Shown: piece after piece, positions 43,336-53,875 of the stretch | Layout: every line of letters begins with the position of its first letter | How positions within the stretch are numbered: position 1 is the first letter of the stretch | NCBI RefSeq assembly: GCF_001895145.1 | Contig: NZ_BDIR01000006.1 | Location: 1-64,000, forward strand | Length of the DNA: 64,000 nt | Direction: 5' to 3' | Source of the DNA: Arcobacter sp. LA11 | Lineage (GTDB): Bacteria; Campylobacterota; Campylobacteria; Campylobacterales; Arcobacteraceae | Translations under genes and position numbers: made by a program | Notes under the pieces: generated by a model | The model's input: only the letters and a program-made list of their open reading frames with translations | Database searches by the model: none | What the model was told of the DNA's origin: nothing

Positions 43336-44835
43336 ATGAAATACATTTTAGCAATAGATCAAGGTACAACTTCAAGTAGAGCAATACTATTTAATAAAGA
43401 GATGAAGATTGAAGCAATTTCACAAGAAGAGTTTCCTCAATATTTTCCAGATTCGGGATGGGTAGAACATAATCCAAATGATTTATTAGAAACAACTTTA
43501 AATTCATGTAAAGAAGTATTAAAAAAAGCAAATGCTAGAATAGAAGATATTGTATCTATAGGAATAACTAATCAAAGAGAAACTACTGTTGTTTGGGATA
43601 AGCATACAGGAGAAGCAATTTATAATGCAATAGTATGGCAAGATAGACGAACATCAGCAGAGTGTAATGAATTAAAAAAAGCTGGTTACGAAAAAATGAT
43701 AATGGAAAAAACTGGGCTTTTATTAGATCCTTATTTTTCAGGAATGAAATTAAGATGGATTTTACAAAATGTTGAAGGAGCAAAAGAGAAGGCTTCAAAA
43801 GGTGATTTACTTTTTGGAACTGTTGATTCTTTTTTAATTTGGAAACTAACAAATAAACAGACTCATGTAACTGATGCTACAAATGCTGCAAGAACAATAC
43901 TTTATAATATTCAAACAAATGAATGGGATAAAGAGATTTGTAAACTATTAGATATTCCTATGAATATGTTACCTGAGGTTAAAGATTGTGCTGATGATTT
44001 TGGATTTTTAAATAAAGAACTTTTTGGAAAAGAAATTCCTATAAATGGAGTTGCTGGAGATCAACAATCTGCACTTATAGGTCAAGCTTGTTTTGAACCA
44101 GGAATGGCAAAATCAACTTATGGTACAGGTTGTTTTGCTATTTTAAATATTGGTGAAGATATGATTATTTCAAAAAATAGACTTCTTACAACTATTGCTT
44201 ATAGATTAAATGGAAAAACAACATATGCCTTAGAGGGTTCAATTTTTATTGCCGGTGCAGTTATTCAATGGTTAAGAGATGGATTAAAAATTATAGAAAA
44301 AGCAAGTGATGCTCAAGAAATGGCTTTAAATGCAGATGAAAATCAACAACTATATTTAGTTCCTGCATTTACTGGATTAGGTGCTCCTTACTGGGATACA
44401 AAATGTCGTGGTGCCTTATATGGTTTGACAAGAGGTTCTGGTCCAAATGAATTTGCAAAAGCTGCTCTAGAAAGTGTTGGTTATCAAACTAGAGATTTAA
44501 TTGAAGCTATGAATGATGACTGGAGTAGTTTTAATAAATCTAAGAACTCTAAAACAATACTAAGAGTTGATGGAGGAATGTCATCATCTGATTATACTAT
44601 GCAATTTTTATCAGATATTCTAGGTTCATCTATAGATAGACCTGAAATATTAGAGACAACTGCTTTAGGTGTTGCTTGGCTTGCAGGTATGAAAGCAGGA
44701 TTCTATCCAAAAAAAGATGATTTTTCAAAAAGTTGGAAACTTGAAAAAGGATTTCAACCAAAAATGGAAGAAAGAAAAAAAGAAGAACTTTATGCCGGAT
44801 GGCAAGATGCAATATCAAAAACACTAACAAAATAA
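43336..44835 (+). CDS. glpK: Glycerol kinase
   Basis: GlpK phosphorylates glycerol with ATP to glycerol 3-phosphate, trapping it in the cell. The 499 residues carry the FGGY features: [86 protein letters not shown] and [20 protein letters not shown]. These include the catalytic Asp in GVAGDQQ. It is the last gene of the transporter operon, 90 bases behind glpV across a hairpin. Confidence 0.96.
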   Translation: MKYILAIDQGTTSSRAILFNKEMKIEAISQEEFPQYFPDSGWVEHNPNDLLETTLNSCKEVLKKANARIEDIVSIGITNQRETTVVWDKHTGEAIYNAIVWQDRRTSAECNELKKAGYEKMIMEKTGLLLDPYFSGMKLRWILQNVEGAKEKASKGDLLFGTVDSFLIWKLTNKQTHVTDATNAARTILYNIQTNEWDKEICKLLDIPMNMLPEVKDCADDFGFLNKELFGKEIPINGVAGDQQSALIGQACFEPGMAKSTYGTGCFAILNIGEDMIISKNRLLTTIAYRLNGKTTYALEGSIFIAGAVIQWLRDGLKIIEKASDAQEMALNADENQQLYLVPAFTGLGAPYWDTKCRGALYGLTRGSGPNEFAKAALESVGYQTRDLIEAMNDDWSSFNKSKNSKTILRVDGGMSSSDYTMQFLSDILGSSIDRPEILETTALGVAWLAGMKAGFYPKKDDFSKSWKLEKGFQPKMEERKKEELYAGWQDAISKTLTK

Positions 44836-44854
44836 CCTATTTTATTTAACTTTA

Positions 44855-44884
44855 TTTTAGAGATAATTCATATTATCTCTAAAA
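44855..44884 (+). terminator. Stem-loop after glpK
   Basis: TTTTAGAGATAAT / ATTATCTCTAAAA form a perfect 13-bp stem with loop TCAT, 20 bases after the glpK stop. A T run is found on its upstream rather than downstream flank, so as a plus-strand terminator it is imperfect, but it is the clearest end point of the glp operon. Confidence 0.6.
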
Positions 44885-44948
44885 TCTCCTCAATTAAAAC
44901 ACTATTTTATATAGATAAAATCATTTTTTTATAGATATTTTATTTGTT

Positions 44949-44960
44949 ATAACATTATAA
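44949..44960 (-). promoter_or_regulatory. Repeated 12-base operator candidate, site D
   Basis: The reverse complement of TTATAATGTTAT lies in GTTATAACATTATAATGA, 66 bases before the aldehyde dehydrogenase start. Site D faces site E in inverted orientation, with centres about 41 bases apart. Confidence 0.65.
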
Positions 44961-44989
44961 TGATTAAGTTTTGTATAAGTTTATAATCA

Positions 44990-45001
44990 TTATAATGTTA
45001 T
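44990..45001 (+). promoter_or_regulatory. Repeated 12-base operator candidate, site E
   Basis: Exact TTATAATGTTAT within TCATTATAATGTTATAA, 25 bases before the aldehyde dehydrogenase start. It overlaps the place where a -10 box and transcription start would fall, so binding here should repress. Confidence 0.65.
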
Positions 45002-45025
45002 AATAAATATTCAGAAAGGGATAAG

Positions 45026-46519
45026 ATGAAAAATTTAAATCAAAATGATTTATTAAAATCAAACTTTTTAAAAACAATTAGTAAAGAAACAATGAAAAAC
45101 CTAGTAGCAGGTGAATGGAAAGATAGTCATGAAATAAGTAAAAATATTAATCCTTCTGATACCTCTGATATAGTATCTACATTTTATAGAGGGACATATA
45201 ATCATATTTTTGACACTATTAATTTTGCAAAAGAAGTACAAAAAGATTGGGCTAAATCTTCAATCTATTTAAGACAAGAAATTCTTAATGATATTGCAGA
45301 AAAATTACTCGCAAATAAAGATTATTATGGAGAGATTATTGCAAGAGAAGCAGGAAAACCTATAAAAGAGGCAACAGATGAAGTTGTAAAATCTGCAGAA
45401 TTCTTTTCATACTTTGCTGCTGAAGCAATTAGACAAAAAGGTGCATTTATGGATTCACCAAGAGATTCAGTTGATATTGAAGTTATAAATGAACCTGTGG
45501 GAGTTGTTGGAGTAATTACACCATGGAATTATCCTTTAGCAATTGCTGCTTGGAAAGTAGCACCTGCACTTGCATATGGAAATAGTGTAATCTTAAAACC
45601 ATCAAGTCAAACTCCTGCTATTGCATATATTTTAGCAAAGATTATTGATACTACAAAACTTCCAAAAGGAGTATTTTCATTAGTATTTGGAAAAGGTGGA
45701 GTTATAGGAAATGCTTTAGCAGAATCTAAAAAAGTACAAGCAATTACTTTTACAGGTTCAGTTGCAGCAGGTAGAGAATTAGCAAAAAGATCAATCACTT
45801 CAATGACTAAACTACAACTTGAAATGGGTAGTAAGAACTCATTGATTATCTTAGATGATGCAGATATAAATACAGCTGTAGATGCAGCTATAAAAGGTGC
45901 TTATAATGCAAATGGTCAAAAATGTACTTCTTGTTCAAAACTAATAGTAACAGAGGGTATCTATACAAGATTTATTGAACTATTCAAAGCAAAAATGAAA
46001 GCATTAGTTGTTGGAAATGCAATGAATCCTAAGAGTCAAATTGGACCTTGTATTGACCAAAAACAGCTTGATGCAAATCTTGAATATATTAAATTAGGAC
46101 AAGAAGAAGGTGCTACTTTAGTTTGTGGAGGAGAAGCTATAAAAACTGAAACAGATGGTTATTATTTTACTCCTGCTTTATTTATAGATGGTAAATCTAA
46201 TATGAGAATAAATCAAGAAGAGATGTTTGCAGCTATTGCTTGTGTAATTAAAGTAAAAGATTATGATGAAGCAATTGAAGTATTAAATGACACAGAATTT
46301 GGTTTATCTGGTGGAATTATTACAAATGATTTAAAAAGAGCAATGCAGTTTAAACACGATGCAGAAATAGGAAATGTAATGATAAATCTTCCAACAGCGG
46401 GAATGGATAATCATGTACCATTTGGAGGAAGAAAAGGTTCATCTTATGGTTCAAGAGAAAAATCATATGCCGCAAGTGATTTTTACACAACAACTAAAAC
46501 AGCATATATTAAATACTAG
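45026..46519 (+). CDS. NAD(P)-dependent aldehyde dehydrogenase
   Basis: A 497-residue ALDH-superfamily enzyme with GVVGVITPWNYPLAIAAWKVAPALA, the cofactor loop FTGSVAAGRELAKRS, the catalytic Glu in LEMGSKNSLIILDDAD and the catalytic Cys in NANGQKCTSCSKLIV. The GQKCTS form resembles semialdehyde dehydrogenases such as alpha-ketoglutarate semialdehyde enzymes. Its promoter carries two copies of the motif found at glpD/glpS, so glyceraldehyde, lactaldehyde or another glycerol-derived aldehyde is a reasonable substrate, but this is inference. AAAGGG precedes the ATG. Confidence 0.85.
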   Translation: MKNLNQNDLLKSNFLKTISKETMKNLVAGEWKDSHEISKNINPSDTSDIVSTFYRGTYNHIFDTINFAKEVQKDWAKSSIYLRQEILNDIAEKLLANKDYYGEIIAREAGKPIKEATDEVVKSAEFFSYFAAEAIRQKGAFMDSPRDSVDIEVINEPVGVVGVITPWNYPLAIAAWKVAPALAYGNSVILKPSSQTPAIAYILAKIIDTTKLPKGVFSLVFGKGGVIGNALAESKKVQAITFTGSVAAGRELAKRSITSMTKLQLEMGSKNSLIILDDADINTAVDAAIKGAYNANGQKCTSCSKLIVTEGIYTRFIELFKAKMKALVVGNAMNPKSQIGPCIDQKQLDANLEYIKLGQEEGATLVCGGEAIKTETDGYYFTPALFIDGKSNMRINQEEMFAAIACVIKVKDYDEAIEVLNDTEFGLSGGIITNDLKRAMQFKHDAEIGNVMINLPTAGMDNHVPFGGRKGSSYGSREKSYAASDFYTTTKTAYIKY

Positions 46520-46549
46520 ATAAAACTCTAGTATTTAAAAGGAGATATC

Positions 46550-48007
46550 ATCGAAAAGAAAACAAAAATATTGGCAACACTAGGACCAAATAGTGATAAT
46601 TTAAAAACCATTGAAGGGCTGATTAAAGCTGGCGCAAATATGTTTAGATTAAATTTTTCCCATGGAACTCATGAGTATCATTTAAATACATTAAATACTA
46701 TTAGAACAGCTATGAAAAATTTAAATACAACAGTAGGAATCCTTCAAGATATTTCAGGTCCTAAAGTTAGAGTTGGAGAATTAAAAGAGAACTTTGAACT
46801 TAAAAAAGGTGATTTAATTACATTTTTAGAAGAAGAAACAATTGGATATAAAAAATCATCTAATGAATATATTGTTTCAATAAACTACCCTAAAATTTTA
46901 AAAAAGATTAAACTAGATGAATATATATATTTATATGATGGAATCATAAGAGCAAAAGTTGTATCAGTAAAAGGAAGCATTAAAGCTAGAATAGAAAATA
47001 ATGGAACGCTATCTTCACGAAAAGGTGTAAATTTCCCGAATACACAAATTGATATAAATGTAATTACAAAAAAAGATGAAAATGATATAGCTTGGGGAAT
47101 TGAAAATGAAGTAGATTATTTTGCAATTTCATTTGTACAAAATGCAAAAGATATGAAAAAAGCAAAAAAGCTTTTACAAGGATATGATGGAAAATTAATT
47201 GCAAAAATAGAAAAGTTTGATGCAGTTGAAAATATCGATGAAATTGTAAAACATAGTGATGGAATAATGGTTGCACGTGGTGACTTAGGAATAGAAGTAC
47301 CCTACTTTGATGTTCCAACAATCCAAAAGATGTTAATTAGAAAATCAAATGAAGCGGGAATTCCAGTTATTACAGCAACACAGATGCTATTATCAATGAC
47401 AAGCAATGAAAGAGCAACAAGAGCAGAAATATCTGATGTTGCAAATGCTGTTTTAGATGGTACTGATGTTGTAATGCTAAGTGAAGAAACAGCAGTTGGA
47501 GAAAATCCAATAAATGTTGTTGAAACAATGAGTAATATTATAAAAAGAACAGAAGAAATTTACAAATATGATAAGCAAGAAAAGTTTGATTATCTTGATG
47601 AATTTGACGTTATTCAAGCAACCGTTACAAAACTTGCAGATGATTTAGATGCAAAAGGAATTTTATCTCTTACAAGTTCAGGTAAATCAGCAATAAAAAT
47701 GTCACGATATAGACCAAAAACACCAATCTATGCATTTACACATTCACAAAAAATATTGAATTCTTTAAATCCAATCTGGGGAGTTACTCCAATAGAAACT
47801 ATAAAAGAATCTAAAGCCACTAGAATGATTAAAAGAATGCTAAGAATTTTAAAAGAAAAAGATTTATTAGATAAAAATGGGCCATATATTGTAACTATTG
47901 GATATCCAGCAGGAGTGCCAGGAAGTACAAATACAATAAAAATATTGACCGAACTTGAAATAGAATATTATTTAAACTACACTACTACAAAAAAATTCGT
48001 TTACTAA
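46550..48007 (+). CDS. pyk: Pyruvate kinase (ATC start)
   Basis: Pyk converts phosphoenolpyruvate and ADP to pyruvate and ATP. The family N-terminus (EKKTKILATLGPNSD) starts at ATC 46550, five bases after AAAAGGAG. The first standard start codon, TTG 46571, would cut off the first strand. The 485 residues contain MFRLNFSHGTHEYH, GILQDISGPKVRVG, KIEKFDAVENIDEI, MVARGDLGIEVPY (catalytic Lys/Glu and metal site) and TRAEISDVANAVLDGTDVVMLSEETA. It follows the aldehyde dehydrogenase by 30 bases and closes the path from glycerol to pyruvate. Confidence 0.94.
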   Translation: MEKKTKILATLGPNSDNLKTIEGLIKAGANMFRLNFSHGTHEYHLNTLNTIRTAMKNLNTTVGILQDISGPKVRVGELKENFELKKGDLITFLEEETIGYKKSSNEYIVSINYPKILKKIKLDEYIYLYDGIIRAKVVSVKGSIKARIENNGTLSSRKGVNFPNTQIDINVITKKDENDIAWGIENEVDYFAISFVQNAKDMKKAKKLLQGYDGKLIAKIEKFDAVENIDEIVKHSDGIMVARGDLGIEVPYFDVPTIQKMLIRKSNEAGIPVITATQMLLSMTSNERATRAEISDVANAVLDGTDVVMLSEETAVGENPINVVETMSNIIKRTEEIYKYDKQEKFDYLDEFDVIQATVTKLADDLDAKGILSLTSSGKSAIKMSRYRPKTPIYAFTHSQKILNSLNPIWGVTPIETIKESKATRMIKRMLRILKEKDLLDKNGPYIVTIGYPAGVPGSTNTIKILTELEIEYYLNYTTTKKFVY

Positions 48008-48024
48008 CAGTAAATATTAAAATG

Positions 48025-48056
48025 CCTTGGGTATAATTAAAAAATTATATCCAAGG
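48025..48056 (+). promoter_or_regulatory. Leader hairpin with embedded -10 box before RlmI-like gene
   Basis: CCTTGGGTATAATT and AATTATATCCAAGG pair over 14 positions (one G-U) around AAAA. The 5' arm contains TATAAT and the 3' arm contains the only AAGGA near the start codon 12 bases later. It could terminate pyk, be a promoter for the methyltransferase, or hide its ribosome site; there is no T run behind it. Confidence 0.5.
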
Positions 48057-48068
48057 ACAAAATAAAAA

Positions 48069-49268
48069 ATGTACAAAGAAATAGACCTAATTGTTAAACC
48101 AAGATGTATTGATGAATATAAAGATGGTTATCCTTTAATATCAAAAGAATCTATTGCTTCATGGGATAAAATTTCAGAAGAAGGAATAATAATTAATCTT
48201 TTGGATAATAAAAGAAAATTTATTGCAAAAGGCTATCATGGGAAACAAAACAAAGGTTTTGGATGGGTTTTATCTACTAAAAAAGAAGAAAAAATAGATA
48301 TAAATTTTTTCAAAAAAAGAATAAACAATGCAATAGAATATAGAAAAGACTTTTTTGAAAATAAATCAACTACGGCATTTAGAGTTTTAAATGGTGAAGG
48401 GGATAATCTTGGTGGTCTTACAATAGATTATTTTAATGGATTTTATTTACTAACTTGGTATAGTTTAGGAATTTACCAATTTAAAGAAGATATTCTTGAA
48501 GCCTTAAAAGCTCAAGTAGAATATAAAGGTATCTATCAAAAAAGAAGGTTTGATACAAAAGGTCAATATCTTGAAGGTGATAATGACTTTGTTTGTGGAA
48601 AAGAAGCACCTAAACCACTTATAGTAAAAGAAAATGATATTAATTTTGCAATCTATTTAGATGATGGACCTATGGTTGGAGTTTTTTTAGACCAAAGAGA
48701 AGTTAGAAAAACTATAAGAGATAAATATTCAAAAAATAAATCAGTATTAAATACTTTTTCTTACACTGGAGCTTTTTCAGTATTTGCAGCTTGTGGAGGT
48801 TCTAAAAAGACTACAAGTGTTGATTTAGCAAATAGAAGTAGACCTAAAACTAAAGAACAATTTGAAATAAATAATATAGATGTAGAACAACAAGATATTA
48901 TTGTTCAAGATGTATTTGACTACTTTAACTTTGCAGTAAAAAAAGGTTTTAAATTTGATATGGTTGTAGTTGATCCACCAAGTTTTGCAAGGTCAAAAAA
49001 ACGAACATTTAGTGTAGCAAAAGATTATGTAAAACTTTTAAAAGAGATAATTCAAATCACAAATAAAGATGGAATAATTGTTGCATCTACAAACTGTGCA
49101 AATTTTGGAATGGTAACGTTTAGAGATTTCATTGCGAAAGCATTTAAAGAATCCCACAAAAAATATAAGATAGAAGAATCTTTTTCACTTCCTAAAGATT
49201 TTAAAGTTATAGATGAGTTTAGAGAAGGTTCTTATTTAAAAGTAGTGTTTATTAGAAAGCTATCTTAG
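48069..49268 (+). CDS. RlmI-like class I SAM-dependent rRNA methyltransferase
   Basis: A 399-residue protein with an N-terminal PUA-like domain (about residues 1-75) and a C-terminal Rossmann methyltransferase. Motifs are GVFLDQREVRKTIRDKYSKN, VLNTFSYTGAFSVFAACGGSKKTTSVDLANR for SAM binding, MVVVDPPSFARSK (catalytic DPPSF) and VASTNCANFG. This is the layout of RlmI (23S rRNA m5C1962) and relatives. The exact target base is inferred from family only. It appears to be monocistronic. Confidence 0.85.
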   Translation: MYKEIDLIVKPRCIDEYKDGYPLISKESIASWDKISEEGIIINLLDNKRKFIAKGYHGKQNKGFGWVLSTKKEEKIDINFFKKRINNAIEYRKDFFENKSTTAFRVLNGEGDNLGGLTIDYFNGFYLLTWYSLGIYQFKEDILEALKAQVEYKGIYQKRRFDTKGQYLEGDNDFVCGKEAPKPLIVKENDINFAIYLDDGPMVGVFLDQREVRKTIRDKYSKNKSVLNTFSYTGAFSVFAACGGSKKTTSVDLANRSRPKTKEQFEINNIDVEQQDIIVQDVFDYFNFAVKKGFKFDMVVVDPPSFARSKKRTFSVAKDYVKLLKEIIQITNKDGIIVASTNCANFGMVTFRDFIAKAFKESHKKYKIEESFSLPKDFKVIDEFREGSYLKVVFIRKLS

Positions 49269-49406
49269 TAATCTAAAAAATAATTATATTTTTATTTAGA
49301 ATCAAAGATACTCAATTGAATAATTAAGTACCCTATCAACAAATTTTTAATCCATAAAACAGAAAGAGCTAATATTACAGGTTTTTTTATTCTTTTTTAC
49401 TATATT

Positions 49407-49733
49407 TTAATTGCGGTTAGTTATATACAAACGATAAAGTGTTGGTCTAGATGTCCCCCAGATTGCAGTTGAACAAGAGTCTGAAAACCCTTTTACAATT
49501 TTCCCTGAGATCAAAGCTGATAAAAGCATATTAAATTTTTGTTTAGAGGCTATTGTATCATCAATTTTAAGAAGATAAGGTGAACCAACAGTACAATTTC
49601 CAGGTCCAGGATCAGGACTAAGTCTGATTGCTGCATACGAATCATGATGTAGGATATCTGTTACTTTTGCTTCCCATGCATATGTATTTCCAAATAACAA
49701 AAAAATTAATAGTAGTATATTTTTTATTTTCAA
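49407..49733 (-). CDS. Small exported protein of unknown function
   Basis: A 108-residue protein starting at TTG 49733 after AAAGGA. Residues 1-19 form a signal peptide (KIKNILLLIFLLFGNTYA). The mature part contains two cysteines (PGNCTVGSPY, SDSCSTAIWG) that could form a disulfide, and VTDILHHDSYAAIRLSPDPG. It looks like a small periplasmic beta-rich domain. No family is recognised. It is transcribed alone. Confidence 0.6.
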   Translation of the reverse strand: MKIKNILLLIFLLFGNTYAWEAKVTDILHHDSYAAIRLSPDPGPGNCTVGSPYLLKIDDTIASKQKFNMLLSALISGKIVKGFSDSCSTAIWGTSRPTLYRLYITNRN

Positions 49734-49836
49734 GACAGAAATCCTTTATTTTTATTAATATTTTTAATTAAAAAATTTTACATAAAAAATTCTTAATTTT
49801 GCATAATAAATAATGTAATTTATATATTTTAGACAA

Positions 49837-49869
49837 AAAAAAAGAGAAGAAAGACTCTTCTCTTTTTTT
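49837..49869. terminator. Strong bidirectional terminator downstream of nifU
   Basis: AAAAAAAGAGAAGA and TCTTCTCTTTTTTT pair perfectly (14 bp) around AAGAC. On the minus strand the hairpin starts 22 bases after the nifU stop and ends in a T run. On the plus strand it also ends in seven T. Confidence 0.8.
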
Positions 49870-49890
49870 ACTGATTAAAATTTCTAATTA

Positions 49891-50871
49891 CTAGATTGGT
49901 AAAACTCTAATATTTTCATCAACTTTTTGTTTTAATACTGACTCAATCGCGTATAAAGTTCCAGTATCTCCTGAAGCACAACCATTACATGCACCTAAGT
50001 ATCTAATATATAAGTCATAATGAGGAATATTTTCTTTAATATCAATGATTTCCATGTTTCCACCATCCATCATTAACATTGGTCTAATATCAGTATCTAA
50101 GATACCATCAATTAATTTGATTCTTTGAACAATTGTCATCTTATCAAATGAAGCTTCACCAGCTGCACTTGCATCTGCTGCATTTTTAAGTCTCTCTTCT
50201 TCCATCTCAGCTCTAACATCAGCTAAAATATCAACTAAGTAGATATCTTTTTCTTCATGTCCACCTGGTTTAATACAAGACTTACAAAATGCTCCAGCTT
50301 TTGTATAATCTGTAATCTCTTCAACAGTTTTTAAATCATTTAATTTAATAACTTCTTGAATCGTTCCTAATGTAACCCTTGCACACTCACAAACGATAAC
50401 TTCAGTCTCGAAAGACTCCATATCAACACCTTTGTATTCACCTGCAGCTTTTTTGATAACATCATAAGCCATAACTGAACAGTGCATTTTTTGTGGTGGA
50501 ACAGCAGGAACATCTGGATGATCTCTAAGTGCATGCTCAACATCGATATTTGTAATCTTTACAGCTTCATCAACAGTTTTTCCAATACAAAGTTCTGCCA
50601 TAACATCTGAAGATGCAATTGCTGTACCACAACCAAAAGATTTAAATTTTGAATCTTTAATTACATCTGTTTCCTCATCAACAACCCAGTAAAGTCTTAC
50701 TGCGTCACCACATGATTCTGCTCCAAAGTCTGCAACAATTAACTTACCACCTATAGTTGCTGCCATATCTTCAGTAATTTCACCTTGATGAGTAGGTTCA
50801 TCCATTCTTCTAATTACTTGGTTTGAATACTCATCCCAGATTGAACCACTAATTAAATCATTCTTAGCCAT
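49891..50871 (-). CDS. nifU: Iron-sulfur cluster scaffold NifU
   Basis: A 326-residue three-domain scaffold on which NifS-derived sulfur and iron are assembled. The N-terminal IscU-like domain has cysteines in GAESCGD, KSFGCGTAIAS and QKMHCSVM. The central BFD-like [2Fe-2S] domain has CEC and CKSC. The C-terminal Nfu domain has MMDGGNMEIIDI and GACNGCASGDTG. The full-length NifU architecture is normal for Campylobacterota even without nitrogen fixation. It is 32 bases downstream of nifS. Confidence 0.94.
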   Translation of the reverse strand: MAKNDLISGSIWDEYSNQVIRRMDEPTHQGEITEDMAATIGGKLIVADFGAESCGDAVRLYWVVDEETDVIKDSKFKSFGCGTAIASSDVMAELCIGKTVDEAVKITNIDVEHALRDHPDVPAVPPQKMHCSVMAYDVIKKAAGEYKGVDMESFETEVIVCECARVTLGTIQEVIKLNDLKTVEEITDYTKAGAFCKSCIKPGGHEEKDIYLVDILADVRAEMEEERLKNAADASAAGEASFDKMTIVQRIKLIDGILDTDIRPMLMMDGGNMEIIDIKENIPHYDLYIRYLGACNGCASGDTGTLYAIESVLKQKVDENIRVLPI

Positions 50872-50903
50872 ATTAATTTTCCTTCTCTTCTATTCTTTTT
50901 TTC

Positions 50904-52154
<1,251 letters not shown>

Positions 52155-52171
52155 TTAAATTAATTTGTGGA

Positions 52172-52177
52172 ATTATA
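52172..52177 (-). promoter_or_regulatory. -10 box of nifS-nifU promoter
   Basis: On the minus strand TATAAT lies 78 bases before nifS in the 203-base gap, behind a T-rich stretch. The intervening leader has no recognisable riboswitch. Confidence 0.4.
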
Positions 52178-52297
52178 ATTTAAATAGGATAAAAATTGTC
52201 TTAATTAAATTATTTACTATAAATTATTTACAAAAAATAACACAAATCAGGGCTTTAAAGTTGATTATACATCAAGAAAATATTACTAAAAATAAGA

Positions 52298-52948
52298 TTA
52301 AATCTTTAAAATCTTAATTTTCTTAGCAATCTTTTCTTTTTCACTTAAATCTTCTTCTATTTCATAATAATATTCTAGCCAAAAAAGTACTATTTTTTTA
52401 TATCCTAAAAAAGATGATTCTTCAACTAGATATTTTATTTGTTCTTTTTTTAACTTGTCTTTGATTAAACTAGCTGCAATAAATTTTGAACTTGATTGTT
52501 CCATTGATTTTATAGATTCAAATGCTAAATCATATTTTTTTAAAGATTTATAGTTCACAAAAGTTCTATACTGTTTAGGTAAATATTTTATTTGTTCTTC
52601 TTTTACTTCACTTACTAACATAGAAAAATATATTTTTAACTCTTTTGAAACAATAAACTCTTCTATTTTAATATAGTTTTTACACATATTATTTTGTTCA
52701 ACACTTTTATTTAGAGCACAAGCTCCTAGGTATACACGCCCTAGTTGTTCTAAGTTTGCACTTTGTTTTGCATATTTTATTGCTCTTTGTAAATCACTTT
52801 GTGCTAAATCTTCTTCATCAATTAAAAAATATCTGGCATATGAATTAAAAGAATTTGAACTATTAAACTCCCATTGATTTTGAGGAGATTTAAAAGAACA
52901 ACCTTGAAAAACTATAAATAGAAATAGAGTCATAATAAATATTTTCAT
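52298..52948 (-). CDS. Putative lipoprotein of MCE operon
   Basis: A 216-residue lipoprotein: signal peptide with lipobox FQGC (residues 14-17, KIFIMTLFLFIVFQGC). The mature part is helical and tetratricopeptide-like (DLAQSDLQRAIKYAKQSANLEQLGRVYLG), with KYDLAFESIKSMEQ later. It overlaps the MCE gene by four bases. Campylobacter Cj1649 occupies the same position beside MCE genes, so it may be the outer-membrane partner of the lipid transporter, but that is inference. Confidence 0.75.
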   Translation of the reverse strand: MKIFIMTLFLFIVFQGCSFKSPQNQWEFNSSNSFNSYARYFLIDEEDLAQSDLQRAIKYAKQSANLEQLGRVYLGACALNKSVEQNNMCKNYIKIEEFIVSKELKIYFSMLVSEVKEEQIKYLPKQYRTFVNYKSLKKYDLAFESIKSMEQSSSKFIAASLIKDKLKKEQIKYLVEESSFLGYKKIVLFWLEYYYEIEEDLSEKEKIAKKIKILKI

Positions 52949-53859
52949 GGCAACACCACTTTCTCATTTTGTCCAGTTTGAAAAAGGTTATCAACTTTTT
53001 CAATAATCTGATTAGTTTTTGATAATCCTGTTTTAATCTGTTTTTTTATTGTATTTATGTCTTTATCTGAGGAACCTACAGAATTTACAACACCATCTAA
53101 ACTTTTTAATTTTGACTCAATATCTTTTGCTATATTATTTAATTCTTTGATTAATTCTGAGACTTGAGGTACCACATCTTTATTTAAATCTGAACTCATT
53201 TTATTGAAGTTATTAATTAATCTAGGTAATTTATTTATAGTTTGAATAAATGCTTCAGTAGCTTTTTCATCACCTGTTAAACTTGTAAGTAAAGATTTAT
53301 CTTTTGCTAATGATGTAGTAAACTCTTCAATATTTTTTATAATTTTCATCAACTCTGAATTATCTTTGGCTAAATAAGTAGTAATTTTATCAACAGAATT
53401 TACAATATTACCAATCTTTTTAACTATAGGTTCTAGACTTAGAACCAAATCATTGATATCATTGTTTATTATAACATCAAGGGTTGAACCATCTTTTAAA
53501 ATAGGATTTCCAATTGCAGAGTATAAAATAATATGGGGTGAACCAAGAAGTGGCTTTCGTATCATCAGTAAACTTTCTTCACAAACCCATTTTTGATTTT
53601 GTTTATCTACGGAGAAAATAAATTTAACATTTCCATTATCTAAAAGTTTAATTTCATCAACTCTACCCACTGCAAAACCAGATACTTTTACAGGCATTCC
53701 AACAGTAAAGGAATCAGCGCTAAATGTAGTAAAAGAGTAGTTATATCTTTTATCAAAAGTACCTTTTTTATCTAAAATATAATATACAACACCTGATAAG
53801 TTTAAAATTAAAAAAAGTACAAATAAACCTACTTTAAATCTTATATTATTATAAGTCAT
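52945..53859 (-). CDS. MCE-family (MlaD-like) lipid transport protein
   Basis: A 304-residue protein anchored by one N-terminal span (FKVGLFVLFLILNLSGVVYYIL), followed by an MCE domain (about residues 38-115, with SADSFTVGMPVKVSGFAVGRVDEIKLL and RKPLLGSPHIIL). A helical C-terminal region of about 180 residues contains IKNIEEFTTSLAKDKSLLT. MCE proteins form hexamers that carry phospholipids across the periplasm. It lies between the permease and the lipoprotein genes on the minus strand. Confidence 0.88.
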   Translation of the reverse strand: MTYNNIRFKVGLFVLFLILNLSGVVYYILDKKGTFDKRYNYSFTTFSADSFTVGMPVKVSGFAVGRVDEIKLLDNGNVKFIFSVDKQNQKWVCEESLLMIRKPLLGSPHIILYSAIGNPILKDGSTLDVIINNDINDLVLSLEPIVKKIGNIVNSVDKITTYLAKDNSELMKIIKNIEEFTTSLAKDKSLLTSLTGDEKATEAFIQTINKLPRLINNFNKMSSDLNKDVVPQVSELIKELNNIAKDIESKLKSLDGVVNSVGSSDKDINTIKKQIKTGLSKTNQIIEKVDNLFQTGQNEKVVLP

Positions 53860-53875
53860 AATTTTCCTAAATGTT

